From an uncultured Bacteroidia bacterium (GTDB lineage: Bacteria; Bacteroidota; Bacteroidia; Bacteroidales; UBA932), in contig CACZHP010000003.1 of assembly GCA_902780935.1 (NCBI GenBank), forward strand, positions 44,131 to 108,130: a stretch of DNA of 64,000 nucleotides, in the 5' to 3' direction. The position numbers and the translations under genes were made by a program. Below the pieces are notes generated by a model that ran no database searches, was not told the origin of the DNA, and saw nothing but the letters and a program-made list of their open reading frames with translations. Shown here in pieces: positions 45,329 through 54,452 of this stretch. Positions within the stretch are counted from its first letter, which is position 1; every line of letters begins with the position of its first letter.

Positions 45329-46687
45329 ATGGAGGGAATCGCGGACAATGTCCTGATGGACATCCTTTCAAGGGCGGTCGGGCCCGAACGCGCCCGCATC
45401 GCCTTCGACGCCCTTTCCCTTCCCCCATCTGTCTCCATCAGGTACAATCCATTGAAGTTCAGGTCAGACCAGAAGGGCCTTAGGGGCGCAACCGCCTCGC
45501 TCCGCTCGGCCCCACCGCTCGCTTCGCAAAGCGAAGCTCCGGTCCCCCCTCTTACAGTGCCGAGGGTGGCATGGGTTGCGCTCCCTAAGCCCTTCTGGTC
45601 TGACGAGCCCAGCAATCGGGTTCCGTGGTGCGAGTACGGGATGATGCTCCAGGAGCGGCCGAGGTTCGTCATGGATCCGCTGTTCCACGCCGGCTGCTAC
45701 TATGTCCAAGACTCGTCCGCGATGGTCGTCGGCCATATCCTCCGGGAACACCTCGACCATTTCGATGACCTCGGGCGTCCGATCAGGGTTCTCGACCTGT
45801 GCGCCGCTCCCGGCGGGAAGACAACCGACATCTCCACCTCGCTCCGCGATCGATTCGGAGACTCTTTCCAACTTGTCGCCAACGAGGTGATGAGAAACCG
45901 TGCGGCCGTACTGGCCGACAACGTCGCCATCTGGGGCGACCCGAATGTTGTTGTGACTTCTTGTGATCCTAAGGCTTTTTCCCGGCTTGAGGGCTATTTC
46001 GACATAATCGTGACGGATGTTCCTTGCTCTGGCGAGGGCATGTTCCGTAAGGATCCGAAGGCGGTCGAGGACTGGTCTCCCGAGGCGGTTGACCTCTGCA
46101 GCGCCAGGCAGAAAAGGATTCTCGCCGACGTGTGGCCAGCTCTTCGGCAAGGAGGCCTGCTCGTGTACTCCACATGTACTTTCGAGGAAGCTGAGAACGA
46201 TGCCAATGTCGAGTGGACTGCTTCGGAGCTTGGGGCGGAAGTAATTGATTATGAATATTCAAAGCTCCCTGGGGTGATTGAGACCAGGACGGGGGGACTG
46301 CTTGTGCCCGGATTCGTCAAAGGAGAGGGGCAGTTCGTGTCAGTATTGAAGAAGACCTCTTCCCAGGGCTCTTCGAGGCAGGGAGTGGAGACGCTCCGTC
46401 CCTTGAGGAACGGACTTGTGAAAGGTGTCACCAAAGGCCGGGACTTCATCCCGTCCTCAGACTGGGCGCTCAGCATCGATCCTCCCATAAACGAATATCC
46501 TTCAGTGGAGCTGGATAAGGACATCGCCCTTAAGTATCTCCATCGGGACGGCATATTCATTGAAGGACAACCGGAAGGCTACCTGTTGGTTTGCTTCGAA
46601 GGGCACCCCCTCGGGTTTGTCAAGAATATCGGCAGACGGTGGAACAATCTCCACCCGATTGAAAGAAGAATAAGAATAGATTTATGA
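45329..46687 (+). CDS. RsmF-type rRNA cytosine-C5 methyltransferase with a repeat-encoded insertion
   Basis: A 452-residue SAM-dependent methyltransferase of the RsmB/RsmF/NOP2 family. Motif I is VLDLCAAPGGKTTD (about residue 155); the two catalytic cysteines lie in DVPCSGEGMF (about 230) and YSTCTFEE (about 280). The C-terminal part resembles the RsmF-specific domain. Residues about 46-92, between the N-terminal SIRYNPLKF and VPWCEYG, are encoded by the 140-nt repeat at 45464-45603; other family members go directly from one to the other within few residues. Catalytic motifs are outside the insertion. It overlaps the next gene by 4 nt (ATGA). Confidence 0.9.
   Translation: MEGIADNVLMDILSRAVGPERARIAFDALSLPPSVSIRYNPLKFRSDQKGLRGATASLRSAPPLASQSEAPVPPLTVPRVAWVALPKPFWSDEPSNRVPWCEYGMMLQERPRFVMDPLFHAGCYYVQDSSAMVVGHILREHLDHFDDLGRPIRVLDLCAAPGGKTTDISTSLRDRFGDSFQLVANEVMRNRAAVLADNVAIWGDPNVVVTSCDPKAFSRLEGYFDIIVTDVPCSGEGMFRKDPKAVEDWSPEAVDLCSARQKRILADVWPALRQGGLLVYSTCTFEEAENDANVEWTASELGAEVIDYEYSKLPGVIETRTGGLLVPGFVKGEGQFVSVLKKTSSQGSSRQGVETLRPLRNGLVKGVTKGRDFIPSSDWALSIDPPINEYPSVELDKDIALKYLHRDGIFIEGQPEGYLLVCFEGHPLGFVKNIGRRWNNLHPIERRIRIDL
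45464..45603. repeat. 140-nt in-gene palindromic repeat element, copy in the rsmF-like gene
   Basis: The two 28-nt arms (45464-45491 and 45576-45603) are near-perfect reverse complements, starting TCAGACCAGAAGGGC and ending in TCTGGTCTGA. Between them is the 84-nt core (45492-45575) shared with ispH. The variable centre here forms its own hairpin, GCTTCGC-AAA-GCGAAGC. The arms bear no resemblance to the arms at ispH. The segment is open in the gene frame (SLRSAPPLASQSEAP then VPPLTVPRVAW), although 140 is not a multiple of three, so the exact insertion ends must differ. Confidence 0.87.
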
Positions 46688-47610
46688 ATATGAGAAAAAT
46701 GATCTTGGCCATAACGGCGGCCATCCTGGCACTCCCTTTGGCAGCGCAGGTGAAACCTTCCCAGAAGGATTATCTCGACCGTTACAACCTGTTGGTATCC
46801 AGACTTGGAGCCGCTGGCGTGGGCATTGAGACCCATCTCCAGAAGTGGGAGAAGGATTACCCGGACGACATTGACATGCTTATGGGGAAGTTCTCCTATT
46901 ATTACAGCAAGGGCCGCTCGGAGAAGATAGAAAGCATGGATGCCAGCAGGTACCTTGGCAACCCGCCGTCTTTCACCTTAAAAGATTCCCTCGGGAATAA
47001 TGTGAATTATTTTCTCATTCCCGAATTCGATGACGAGCTCTTCGGAAAGGCCACCCAGGCAATAGACCGTGCCATCGAGTTGAGCCAGGACAGGCTGGAT
47101 TTCAGGGTGATCAAGATCTCGGCCTTGCTCGACTACGAGAAAGACAGCCCGGACATGGCTCTGGCCAGCCTGAAGTCGCTGATCGATTACGATGGCCACA
47201 CCCATCCGACATGGGAGTATCCCGGACTCGTGTCCGACAAGGACTTGTTCCCCGGAGTGATGCAGGACTGCTGCTTCGCTTTCTACCAGATCGGCACCCC
47301 GGCCTCCTACGAGGCCTTCAAGGAGCTGTCCGAGAGGATGTTGGAATACTATCCCGACGCCTATCAGTACATGACCAATATCGGGTCTTACTACCTTGTT
47401 TACAAAAAGGACAGCAAGAGCGCCCTGAAGATGTACAACAAGGTCCTGAAGAAACACCCTGACGACTATGCCACGATAAAGAATTGCGTGCTTCTGGCCC
47501 GGAATGACAAGAACGTCAAACTGGAGAAGAAATATCTTCCGATGCTGATACGGGTCACTCAGGACGAGACGGAAAAAGCCTCGGCACAAGCGAGGCTTTC
47601 AGCGTTGTAA
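46684..47610 (+). CDS. Secreted TPR-like protein of unknown function
   Basis: A 308-residue protein with a signal peptide (about 20 residues, ending LPLAAQ). The rest is helical with TPR-like units, clearest near the C-terminus (YMTNIGSYYLVYKKDSKSALKMYNKVLKKHPDDYATIKNCVLLA). It is translationally coupled to the methyltransferase gene. Partner unknown. Confidence 0.78.
   Translation: MNMRKMILAITAAILALPLAAQVKPSQKDYLDRYNLLVSRLGAAGVGIETHLQKWEKDYPDDIDMLMGKFSYYYSKGRSEKIESMDASRYLGNPPSFTLKDSLGNNVNYFLIPEFDDELFGKATQAIDRAIELSQDRLDFRVIKISALLDYEKDSPDMALASLKSLIDYDGHTHPTWEYPGLVSDKDLFPGVMQDCCFAFYQIGTPASYEAFKELSERMLEYYPDAYQYMTNIGSYYLVYKKDSKSALKMYNKVLKKHPDDYATIKNCVLLARNDKNVKLEKKYLPMLIRVTQDETEKASAQARLSAL
47575..47599 (+). 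terminator. Possible terminator hairpin inside the 3' end of the TPR gene
   Basis: A 9-bp perfect stem AAAGCCTCG / CGAGGCTTT with a 7-nt loop, located before the stop codon between convergent genes. The T run is short, so this is tentative. Confidence 0.3.
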
Positions 47611-47624
47611 GCGTTGTTTTTCAG

Positions 47625-48260
47625 TTAACGCTTGTCGATGATCTTGGCGCCTGGGTATTTGGCGGGGTTGAAGGTGACCTGCTCCTCGCTCACACCGTAA
47701 ATAAGATCCCTCATCGTCACAGTGACACCTCTCATCTTGGTACTCAGGCTCTTAGGATTGAAAGTCCCCTTCTCGACGACGAGATTCATAGTTTTGGGGT
47801 CGTCCTTGTCGGTGTTGGACTTTGATTTCTTGCACTTGAGATACCAGTATTTCTCGGTCTCTTTGACCAGGGAGACCTTGTAGCCTTCGGTGATGCCTTT
47901 GAACATCTCCACGTCGCCCTCCTTCTTCTTGTCCTCGTCCTTCTTCTTGTCGACGTTCTTTATCTCGATCTCGTTTTTGGTGACGTCATAGTCCCATTCC
48001 GTGACCTCGTCGCTCCAGGAAATGTTGTGGTTGTCGCCTTTATGCATTTCCATACGGGTCTTGTCCCCCCTGGACAGGACTTGGGCAGCAAATGATCCCA
48101 GGATCGGCATCTTCATCTCCATCACCATGCCGAAACCATCTTTTTCAGGATCGAAGGAAGACATCCTCTCGTCCATTTTCGAGACTATTTCTTCCGGGCT
48201 CTGGGCGAATGCGGAAAGCGCAAGGGCCAGGGTCATAAGAGTTAACGCAAGCTTTTTCAT
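47625..48260 (-). CDS. LolA-like outer-membrane lipoprotein carrier-type protein
   Basis: A 211-residue periplasmic protein, start at 48260 (MKKLALTLMTLALALSAFAQ, a signal peptide). SPEEIVSKMDERMSSF at the mature N-terminus and DLIYGVSEEQVTFNPAKYPGAKIIDKR at the C-terminus recall LolA-like proteins. A Lys/Asp/Glu-rich stretch at about residues 105-120 is unusual. It could carry lipoproteins or another hydrophobic ligand; a second LolA outside the window cannot be excluded. Confidence 0.7.
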   Translation of the reverse strand: MKKLALTLMTLALALSAFAQSPEEIVSKMDERMSSFDPEKDGFGMVMEMKMPILGSFAAQVLSRGDKTRMEMHKGDNHNISWSDEVTEWDYDVTKNEIEIKNVDKKKDEDKKKEGDVEMFKGITEGYKVSLVKETEKYWYLKCKKSKSNTDKDDPKTMNLVVEKGTFNPKSLSTKMRGVTVTMRDLIYGVSEEQVTFNPAKYPGAKIIDKR

Positions 48261-48313
48261 TTCTGTATCAATAAAAATACCGATTATAAAGATAACAACG
48301 AATTCAGGTATAA

Positions 48314-50185
48314 TCAATTCTCGAGCCAAAATAAATTGAAACGGTAGTGGAGACGGCTTGAGATGAGGTGGATGACCCCGTCCGGAGTCTGCGCGCAGGC
48401 GAAATATCCCTTCGGCTCAGCGTGTGAGGAGTCCATTGTGAAATCTCCTGTCCAGGCCCCTCCGGCTATGGTTCTTCCGGAACCATCAGTCAAAAGTTTA
48501 CCGGAAGTCCAGCTCTTGCCCTCGTCGTAAGAGAGGAATATAGTCATCCCGCCTTCCGTGAAGGTGGCCAGCATAATCGGGCCTTCCTGGAGTCTCTTCA
48601 GCACGAGCCGCTGGCCGCTCCCTATCGGTGGGAATCCGCTCGCTTCGCTTGTCCATGAATATCCTTTGTCGGAAGAGAAACTGACCGGCATCTTGCCGTC
48701 TATCGAGTTGCCGCGTCCGAAAGCCATGAGGCGGCCGTCTTTCAGCTCGACTATTCCGGCGTGTATGCCAGGGATGGTGGCTCCGGTGTCTTCCCAAGTC
48801 CGGCCATTGTCCTGGCTCAAATGGATTGATGTGCCGTCGTCTCCTCCCGGACCGGCGTCGCAGCACTGGATAAGTGTCCCGTCGGAGCAGATTATAGGCC
48901 CTGCGATAACCTGATGTCTTACAGCATGTTCTCCCTCTACGATGACGGGCTCTGACCAGGTCCTGCCGTTGTCCCGGCTCGACCGGACTACCAAGGCGAG
49001 CCTTTTCCAGTCTCCTGAATCGGCGACTCCGTTGAGGTGGACGATAGTCCCGTCTCCAAGCGTGAGCAGCGAGCTGCCGGTCATATTCCTGTCCGGAACC
49101 TTGAAGAACAGGGAAGCTAGTTCCCACTCTTTGGCGCCCTTCCGGAGCCTGGACCCGAGAACCACCATCTCTCTGCCGCTCTCGGCGTCGGTGGAGAACC
49201 AGATGGCCAACAGGTCTCCATTTCGGCACCAAGTGATGGCCGGCTGATGGTTGTGACTGTAGAAAGGCGAGTCGTCAGCAGGGGGGATGACAAAGGGAAT
49301 CGGATCGAGCCAGAGCGGGTCAGAAGTGGGTTTTCCCCAGCTGTTTCTCCTTTGGCTGACTTTCATCTCAACCAGCGGCTTTTTCTCCGCGGCCTTATAA
49401 GTGTCAGAAACGATGTCCGTCTCCACGACCCTGAAACCAATCTGGTTTGACATGTCGGACGGGATCGCCGCGGAGCGGGAGGCGCTCCTGAGATATTCAG
49501 CGGGGGTGTTGTGGCTTCCGCCCCTTGTCACCCTGAACAATCCTTTCTCGGGCCCACCGGGATCCTTGGCCGGTTTGTCAGGGTATTTCCCGTACCAGTC
49601 CAGGCACCACTCCTCCACGTTGCCGTGCATGCCGTGGAGTCCGAAGGCGTTCGGGGTGTCCAGACCGACCTCCAGGGAGACAGGAACCAGTTCTCTCTCT
49701 GTCTTTTGGTTCTTGATCATATCCCCTGCTAAAGTCTCTCCGGTGTAGAAAGGTGTCTCTGTCCCTGCCCTGCAGGCATATTCCCACTCCGCTTCGGTCG
49801 GGAGACGGAAGTGCCGTCCTGTCTTGGAAGAGATCCATTCGCAGTAGGCGAGGGCGTCTTGGTACGATACGAATACTACCGCCTCGTTGTCTCCGGACGA
49901 GAATCCGTCCTTGCCTCTCAAGGCTTTGTGTTCCGGCCGGAACTCCTCGTATTGTATATTGGTGATTTCGGTCTGGCTCATCCTGAATACCTTGGAAACC
50001 GTGACCTCATGGGCGGGAGTCTCATCCTTGTCGGCGATGAGGCCGGTCTTGGTTCCGGATTCTTTTCCTGAGCTTCCCATCACGAAAGTACCGGGAGGGA
50101 TTGTCACCATCCTGGGCAACTGTTGTGCGTCCAGACTTGCCGAGGCGAGTAGAAGAGCAATAAGCCAGAAATGGAACTTATTCAT
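48314..50185 (-). CDS. SUMF1-like domain fused to a BNR/sialidase-like propeller
   Basis: A 623-residue secreted protein (signal peptide ending LLLASASLDA). Residues about 25-265 are an FGE-sulfatase/SUMF1 fold: FVMGSSGKE, RLPTEAEWEYACRAG, GMHGNVEEWCLDWYG and RVTRGGSHNTPAEY. The active-site cysteines of true formylglycine-generating enzymes are not seen near RGGSH, so it is probably a binding or structural module. Residues about 300-623 carry four Asp boxes (SSRDNGRTWSEP, LSQDNGRTWED, FSSDKGYSWTSE, LSYDEGKSWTSG). It overlaps the BASS gene by 8 nt. Substrate is unknown; with the C69-BNR gene it is the second BNR fusion in the window. Confidence 0.83.
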   Translation of the reverse strand: MNKFHFWLIALLLASASLDAQQLPRMVTIPPGTFVMGSSGKESGTKTGLIADKDETPAHEVTVSKVFRMSQTEITNIQYEEFRPEHKALRGKDGFSSGDNEAVVFVSYQDALAYCEWISSKTGRHFRLPTEAEWEYACRAGTETPFYTGETLAGDMIKNQKTERELVPVSLEVGLDTPNAFGLHGMHGNVEEWCLDWYGKYPDKPAKDPGGPEKGLFRVTRGGSHNTPAEYLRSASRSAAIPSDMSNQIGFRVVETDIVSDTYKAAEKKPLVEMKVSQRRNSWGKPTSDPLWLDPIPFVIPPADDSPFYSHNHQPAITWCRNGDLLAIWFSTDAESGREMVVLGSRLRKGAKEWELASLFFKVPDRNMTGSSLLTLGDGTIVHLNGVADSGDWKRLALVVRSSRDNGRTWSEPVIVEGEHAVRHQVIAGPIICSDGTLIQCCDAGPGGDDGTSIHLSQDNGRTWEDTGATIPGIHAGIVELKDGRLMAFGRGNSIDGKMPVSFSSDKGYSWTSEASGFPPIGSGQRLVLKRLQEGPIMLATFTEGGMTIFLSYDEGKSWTSGKLLTDGSGRTIAGGAWTGDFTMDSSHAEPKGYFACAQTPDGVIHLISSRLHYRFNLFWLEN

Positions 50186-51164
50186 TGTGATGCCGTTGCT
50201 CGTAGAGTTCCCATGAGTTGACAAGATTCTGCCAGATGCTGTATAGTCCTCCGGCGACGGAGCTGACAGGAGTCATCCAAGTATAGCCGAGCCAAATGAG
50301 GAAACCGTTGTTCTTCTGACCGAAAGACTGCCCGGCTGTGATGGCGTCGGATAGTTTATGGGCATCGTCTGAGTATTGGCTTACCCCGCGTCCGATCCGC
50401 CTTCCCGCGACGAATTGTATAATGGTACACAGGAGAGAGACAATGCCTATTAAGATCGCCGCCCAGATGGATATCCCGCTGTTGATAAGCGCCTTTGTGG
50501 CCAGATAGATCGACAGGCAGAGTGTGAAACCCCAGATGTAGAAGGCCCAGCCGGCGATCCCGACGAGCTTCTCGTGGAGCTTTTTCATGGTGTATCGGAC
50601 AAGCCAGGCCAGGAGAAGGGGAAACACAAGCAGGGGGAATACCCTCGAACATATCGACATGAACCTGGTCATGAAGGATACCCCTTCGACTGGGTGGACC
50701 ATCGGGATGACAAGCGGGATCGCCAGGGCTGCCATGAAGTTGATAATGACCACATAAGTCACTGTGTCGGTGAGACTTCCGCCAAGTTTATCGGTGATGA
50801 CTCCTGCCGCGGCCGCGGTCGGGCAGATAAAGCAGAGCATGGCGCATTCGACGAGGATCCTGACTTCTCCCTTGGGCAGGGCCACGGCGAGCAGAGCCAG
50901 GGCGACAAATGCGGCCATCTGGAAAACCAGTACAAGGAGATGCCATTTCCTGAACCTCAGATCCCTCGGGGACACTTTGTTGAACTGCAGGAAGAGCATG
51001 AGCGCCACCCCGATAGGCTGGATGTCTTTGGCGAACTTCGAGAAAGCCGGTTCAGCGCTGACGCTCAACGGGGATATGAGATGCAATATCAGGCAGATGA
51101 CAATCCCGGCGACAATCGCGATCGGGAGCATCCAGTCCTTGATGAATTCCAATATTCTCGACAT
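50178..51164 (-). CDS. BASS-family (bile acid:sodium symporter-like) membrane transporter
   Basis: A 328-residue inner-membrane protein with nine to ten hydrophobic segments, of the BASS superfamily by overall pattern (LMLFLQFNKVSPRDL, CAMLCFICPTAAAAGVITDKLGG). The substrate of bacterial members is varied: bile acids, organic anions, pantothenate-like acids. Coupling to the SUMF1-BNR gene suggests uptake of something that enzyme releases, perhaps an acidic sugar; this is inference. Confidence 0.78.
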   Translation of the reverse strand: MSRILEFIKDWMLPIAIVAGIVICLILHLISPLSVSAEPAFSKFAKDIQPIGVALMLFLQFNKVSPRDLRFRKWHLLVLVFQMAAFVALALLAVALPKGEVRILVECAMLCFICPTAAAAGVITDKLGGSLTDTVTYVVIINFMAALAIPLVIPMVHPVEGVSFMTRFMSICSRVFPLLVFPLLLAWLVRYTMKKLHEKLVGIAGWAFYIWGFTLCLSIYLATKALINSGISIWAAILIGIVSLLCTIIQFVAGRRIGRGVSQYSDDAHKLSDAITAGQSFGQKNNGFLIWLGYTWMTPVSSVAGGLYSIWQNLVNSWELYEQRHHNE

Positions 51165-51203
51165 CTAATATAATTTGAGGTGCAAATATCGCGAAATAAA
51201 TGA

Positions 51204-51211
51204 TAACTTTG
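51204..51211 (+). promoter_or_regulatory. Possible -7 box for the M13 peptidase gene
   Basis: TAACTTTG fits TAnnTTTG, 33 nt before the ATG. A TTTG at 51174-51177 is 26 nt upstream, longer than the consensus spacing. Confidence 0.4.
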
Positions 51212-51244
51212 CGGATTGATGTTGATTAATAATTGTTCATCAAG

Positions 51245-53278
51245 ATGAAAAAACTTGTTCTTATGATCATCTCAGCGGTGACTTTAGCCGCTTGCGCCTC
51301 CCGGGAGGAGGCCAAGGTTCCGGCGATTGACCTGACGAATCTTGACACTTCCGTCTCCCCCGCGACGGATTTCTACCAGTACGCCACTGGTGGCTGGCAG
51401 AAGAAGAATCCCCTCAAACCCGAGTACGCTCGTTTCGGATCTTTCGACCAGCTCTCCGAGACCAACGTCGAGCGTCTTAACGAGCTCTTCAAGAGCATGA
51501 CCACGATGAAGGCTGAAAGGGGCAGCATCGAGCAGAAGATTTCCGACCTGTATAAGCAGGGTCTCGACTCTGTCAAGCTCAACAGCGACGGCGCCGCTCC
51601 CATCAAAGGCATCCTTGACCAAATATATTCAGTGAAGGACAAGGCCGGCCTCGTGGAGCTTGTCGCGGATATGCATAACTGCGGCCAGGGTGGTTTCTTC
51701 GGCGCCTATGTCGAGTCCGACATGGTCGACAGCGATAGCCAGATCATCTATTTCGGCCAGGGTGGCCTCGGAATCGGAAACAGGGATTATTATGTAAAGC
51801 CCGAGAACGCCGCTTTGAAGGAAGGCTACCGCGCTTTCCTTGAGAAGGTGTTTGCCCTTGCCGGCAACCCTGAACCTAAAAAGGCCTCTATGAACGCCCT
51901 CGCTGTCGAGGATGTGCTTGCCGAGAATTCCTGGGACAGCGTCAAGGAGAGGGATGTCGAGGCCCAGTACAATGTCTATAGTTCCGAGAGCCTCCAGAAG
52001 GGCTTCCCCGGATTTGACTGGAACGCCTATATGACCCGCAGGGGCATCCCCGCCCAGAAGAAGCTTGTCGTCGGCGAGCCTGACTTTTTCGAGAAGTTCG
52101 GCCAGTACTTCGCCAACGAGGATCTCGCTATCCTGAAGGATTATCTTGCCGCCAGGGTCATCAACGGTGCCGCCGGATCCCTGAGCGACGACTTCTACGC
52201 TGCCTCGTTCGATTTCTTCAGCACCCAGATGTCTGGGATCAAGGTGCAGAGGCCCCGTTGGAAGAGGGCAATGCAGGTTCCTAACGGCATTCTTGGTCAG
52301 GCCGTTGGCAAGATGTACGTGGAGAAGTATTTCCCCGCCTCCTCCAAGGAGAAGATGATAACCCTTGTGGACAATCTTAAGAAAGCTTTTGCCCAGCACA
52401 TCGACGAGCTGGACTGGATGGGTGATGAGACCAAGGCCAAGGCCCACGAGAAACTTGACAATTTCATCGTAAAGATCGGCTACCCGGATGTGTGGAAGGA
52501 TTATTCCACCCTCGACATCGATCCTGACAAGAGTTACTACGAGAATATCCTGGCCGCCAGGAAATGGAGCGTGGCCGACAACCTGTCCAAGCTTGGGAAG
52601 CCCACCGACAGGACTGAGTGGGGCATGTCTCCCCAGACAGTCAATGCCTATTACAATCCCAGCACCAATGAGATATGCTTCCCCGCCGCCATCCTGCAGC
52701 CTCCGTTCTTCAATCCGGACGCTGACGACCCGGTCAATTATGGAGGTATCGGTGTGGTGATCGGCCACGAGATGTCCCACGGTTTCGACGACCAGGGCCG
52801 TCTGTTCGACAGCAAGGGCAATATGTCCGGCTGGTGGACAGAAGAGGATGACGCCAAGTTCAAGGCTAAGGCAAGCGTTCTCGCCGACCAGTTTGACGCT
52901 GTTGAGATCCTTCCCGCGAAGGATGGGCAGCCCGCCCTGATGGCTAACGGCAAGATGTGCCTTGGCGAGAATATCGGCGACCATGGCGGCCTGAGCATTG
53001 CCTATACCGCGATGCGTAACGCCATCGCCGGCAAGGATCCCGGTCTGATCGACGGTTTTACTCCCGACCAGAGGTTTTATATCAGTTACGCGACCGTGTG
53101 GGCACAGAACATCACAGACCAGGAGAAGGCTCGCCGCACAAGGCAGGATGTCCACTCCCTGGCTGTCAATAGGGTGAATGTGTCCGTGAAGAATTTCCAG
53201 TCGTTCTTTGACGCTTTCGGAATCAAGGAGGGCGATCCTATGTGGCGTCCCGAGAGCGAAAGGGTCCATATCTGGTAA
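51245..53278 (+). CDS. pepO: M13 family metallopeptidase (PepO/neprilysin-like)
   Basis: A 677-residue zinc endopeptidase, lipoprotein signal (TLAACAS, Cys17). The start ATG at 51245 follows a TTG at 51233 that was rejected because the signal peptide begins at MKKLVLM. Zinc motif HExxH is in VIGHEMSHGFDDQGR near residue 505, the third ligand Glu in GENIGDHGG near 574; NAYYNP before it binds substrate. It ends VHIW, a typical C-terminal Trp. Likely role: degradation of peptides at the cell surface or in the periplasm. Confidence 0.95.
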   Translation: MKKLVLMIISAVTLAACASREEAKVPAIDLTNLDTSVSPATDFYQYATGGWQKKNPLKPEYARFGSFDQLSETNVERLNELFKSMTTMKAERGSIEQKISDLYKQGLDSVKLNSDGAAPIKGILDQIYSVKDKAGLVELVADMHNCGQGGFFGAYVESDMVDSDSQIIYFGQGGLGIGNRDYYVKPENAALKEGYRAFLEKVFALAGNPEPKKASMNALAVEDVLAENSWDSVKERDVEAQYNVYSSESLQKGFPGFDWNAYMTRRGIPAQKKLVVGEPDFFEKFGQYFANEDLAILKDYLAARVINGAAGSLSDDFYAASFDFFSTQMSGIKVQRPRWKRAMQVPNGILGQAVGKMYVEKYFPASSKEKMITLVDNLKKAFAQHIDELDWMGDETKAKAHEKLDNFIVKIGYPDVWKDYSTLDIDPDKSYYENILAARKWSVADNLSKLGKPTDRTEWGMSPQTVNAYYNPSTNEICFPAAILQPPFFNPDADDPVNYGGIGVVIGHEMSHGFDDQGRLFDSKGNMSGWWTEEDDAKFKAKASVLADQFDAVEILPAKDGQPALMANGKMCLGENIGDHGGLSIAYTAMRNAIAGKDPGLIDGFTPDQRFYISYATVWAQNITDQEKARRTRQDVHSLAVNRVNVSVKNFQSFFDAFGIKEGDPMWRPESERVHIW

Positions 53279-53282
53279 TTTA

Positions 53283-54452
53283 TTGGAAGCGACCGGCTTC
53301 ATAGCCCGACGCCTTCGTTTCGGAGGGAAGATCGCGATGGTTTCCATCGCGGTCTCCTTCCTTATCATGATCATTTCCGTCGCCGTCTCCTCCGGTTTCA
53401 GGGAGGAACTCCGGGACGGGATCTCCGATCTGACAGGTGACGTTCAGCTCGTCCCGGCGGACATGAATTACATCAACGACACCTCCCCGATGTCGTCCTC
53501 TCCGGATTTTCTGGACGAGATCGAGGCCATGCCCGAGGTCAGGAAGATTGTCCCGGCTGTTTACAGGGCCGGGATCATCAAGAATGGTGAGAACATTCAC
53601 GGAGTGTTGTTCAAAGGCATCCCTGTTGAGAAAGGGGAGGCCGACACCATAAAGCTCGCTGTGAGGATCCCTTCGCGCCTTAGGGACCTGATCGGAGTCG
53701 AGGTGGGAGGCAAGATGCTCTCCTACTTCGTCGGGGAGATTGTCAAGGTCCGTTCTTTCAATGTGGTGGGAGAGTATGAGGGTATAATGGACGGGACCGA
53801 CAATATGGTCGTGCTCTGCGACATCGCTGACCTTCAGAGACTTAACGGGTGGTCTTCGGATGAGGTCTCGACCCTTGAGATAGGCCTTGTGCCCGCCTGC
53901 AGGAATGCCAGGGCAATGAGGGACGCATCGGACAAGATCGGCATGGCAGCCCTTGAGAACGACTCGGGGGAAAGGCTGGTGGCCACTTCAGTGATGAGCA
54001 GGTATCCCCAGATATTCGATTGGCTCGACCTGATCGATTTCAATGTGCTGTTCATCTTGATACTGATGACAATCGTGGCCGGGTTCAACATGATCTCCGG
54101 GCTGCTGATCATGCTTTTCAGGAACATATCCACAATCGGCACCCTGAAATCCCTCGGCATGACCGACCGTTCGATCGCCAAGGTCTTCCTGAAAGTCGCT
54201 TCGGTGATAGTGCTGAAGGGGATGGTAATAGGGAACGCTGCCGCCCTTCTACTGTGCGGTGTCCAGAAGTGGACCCATATCCTCAAACTAAACCCTGAGA
54301 ATTACTTCGTCTCCTTCGTTCCCATCCACATCGACATCCCCATGGTCCTGGTCGCTGATGTCCTCTCTTTCCTGGTCATCATGCTCCTCCTTCTGATCCC
54401 CTGCGTCTTCATCTCCAGGGTCGATCCCGCTCAGACCGTCAGGGCCCAATAG
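53283..54452 (+). CDS. FtsX/LolE-like ABC transporter permease
   Basis: A membrane permease with four helices: one near the N-terminus (AMVSIAVSFLIMIISVAVSSGF), a large periplasmic domain, and three near the C-terminus. This is the MacB/FtsX/LolCE topology. The best start is TTG at 53283 (LEATGFIARRLRFG), 4 nt after the pepO stop; the open frame runs further back inside pepO from another TTG at 53208. No ATPase is adjacent. Its last 165 nt overlap the convergent transglycosylase gene. Confidence 0.82.
   Translation: MEATGFIARRLRFGGKIAMVSIAVSFLIMIISVAVSSGFREELRDGISDLTGDVQLVPADMNYINDTSPMSSSPDFLDEIEAMPEVRKIVPAVYRAGIIKNGENIHGVLFKGIPVEKGEADTIKLAVRIPSRLRDLIGVEVGGKMLSYFVGEIVKVRSFNVVGEYEGIMDGTDNMVVLCDIADLQRLNGWSSDEVSTLEIGLVPACRNARAMRDASDKIGMAALENDSGERLVATSVMSRYPQIFDWLDLIDFNVLFILILMTIVAGFNMISGLLIMLFRNISTIGTLKSLGMTDRSIAKVFLKVASVIVLKGMVIGNAAALLLCGVQKWTHILKLNPENYFVSFVPIHIDIPMVLVADVLSFLVIMLLLLIPCVFISRVDPAQTVRAQ

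Noticed and set aside
47609-47633. 7-bp inverted repeat AAGCGTT / AACGCTT between convergent genes
   Set aside because: Short, AT-rich loop of 11 nt, and it spans both stop codons; too weak to call a terminator.
48640-48660. CGCTCGCTTCGCTT in the SUMF1-BNR gene, similar to the repeat module
   Set aside because: Only about 14 nt, no arms, and it encodes a normal part of the propeller; probably chance.
51629-53374. 581-codon open frame on the minus strand across the M13 peptidase gene
   Set aside because: It is antisense to a protein with complete family motifs and has no recognisable domain; long antisense frames are expected from the codon bias of this GC-rich genome.
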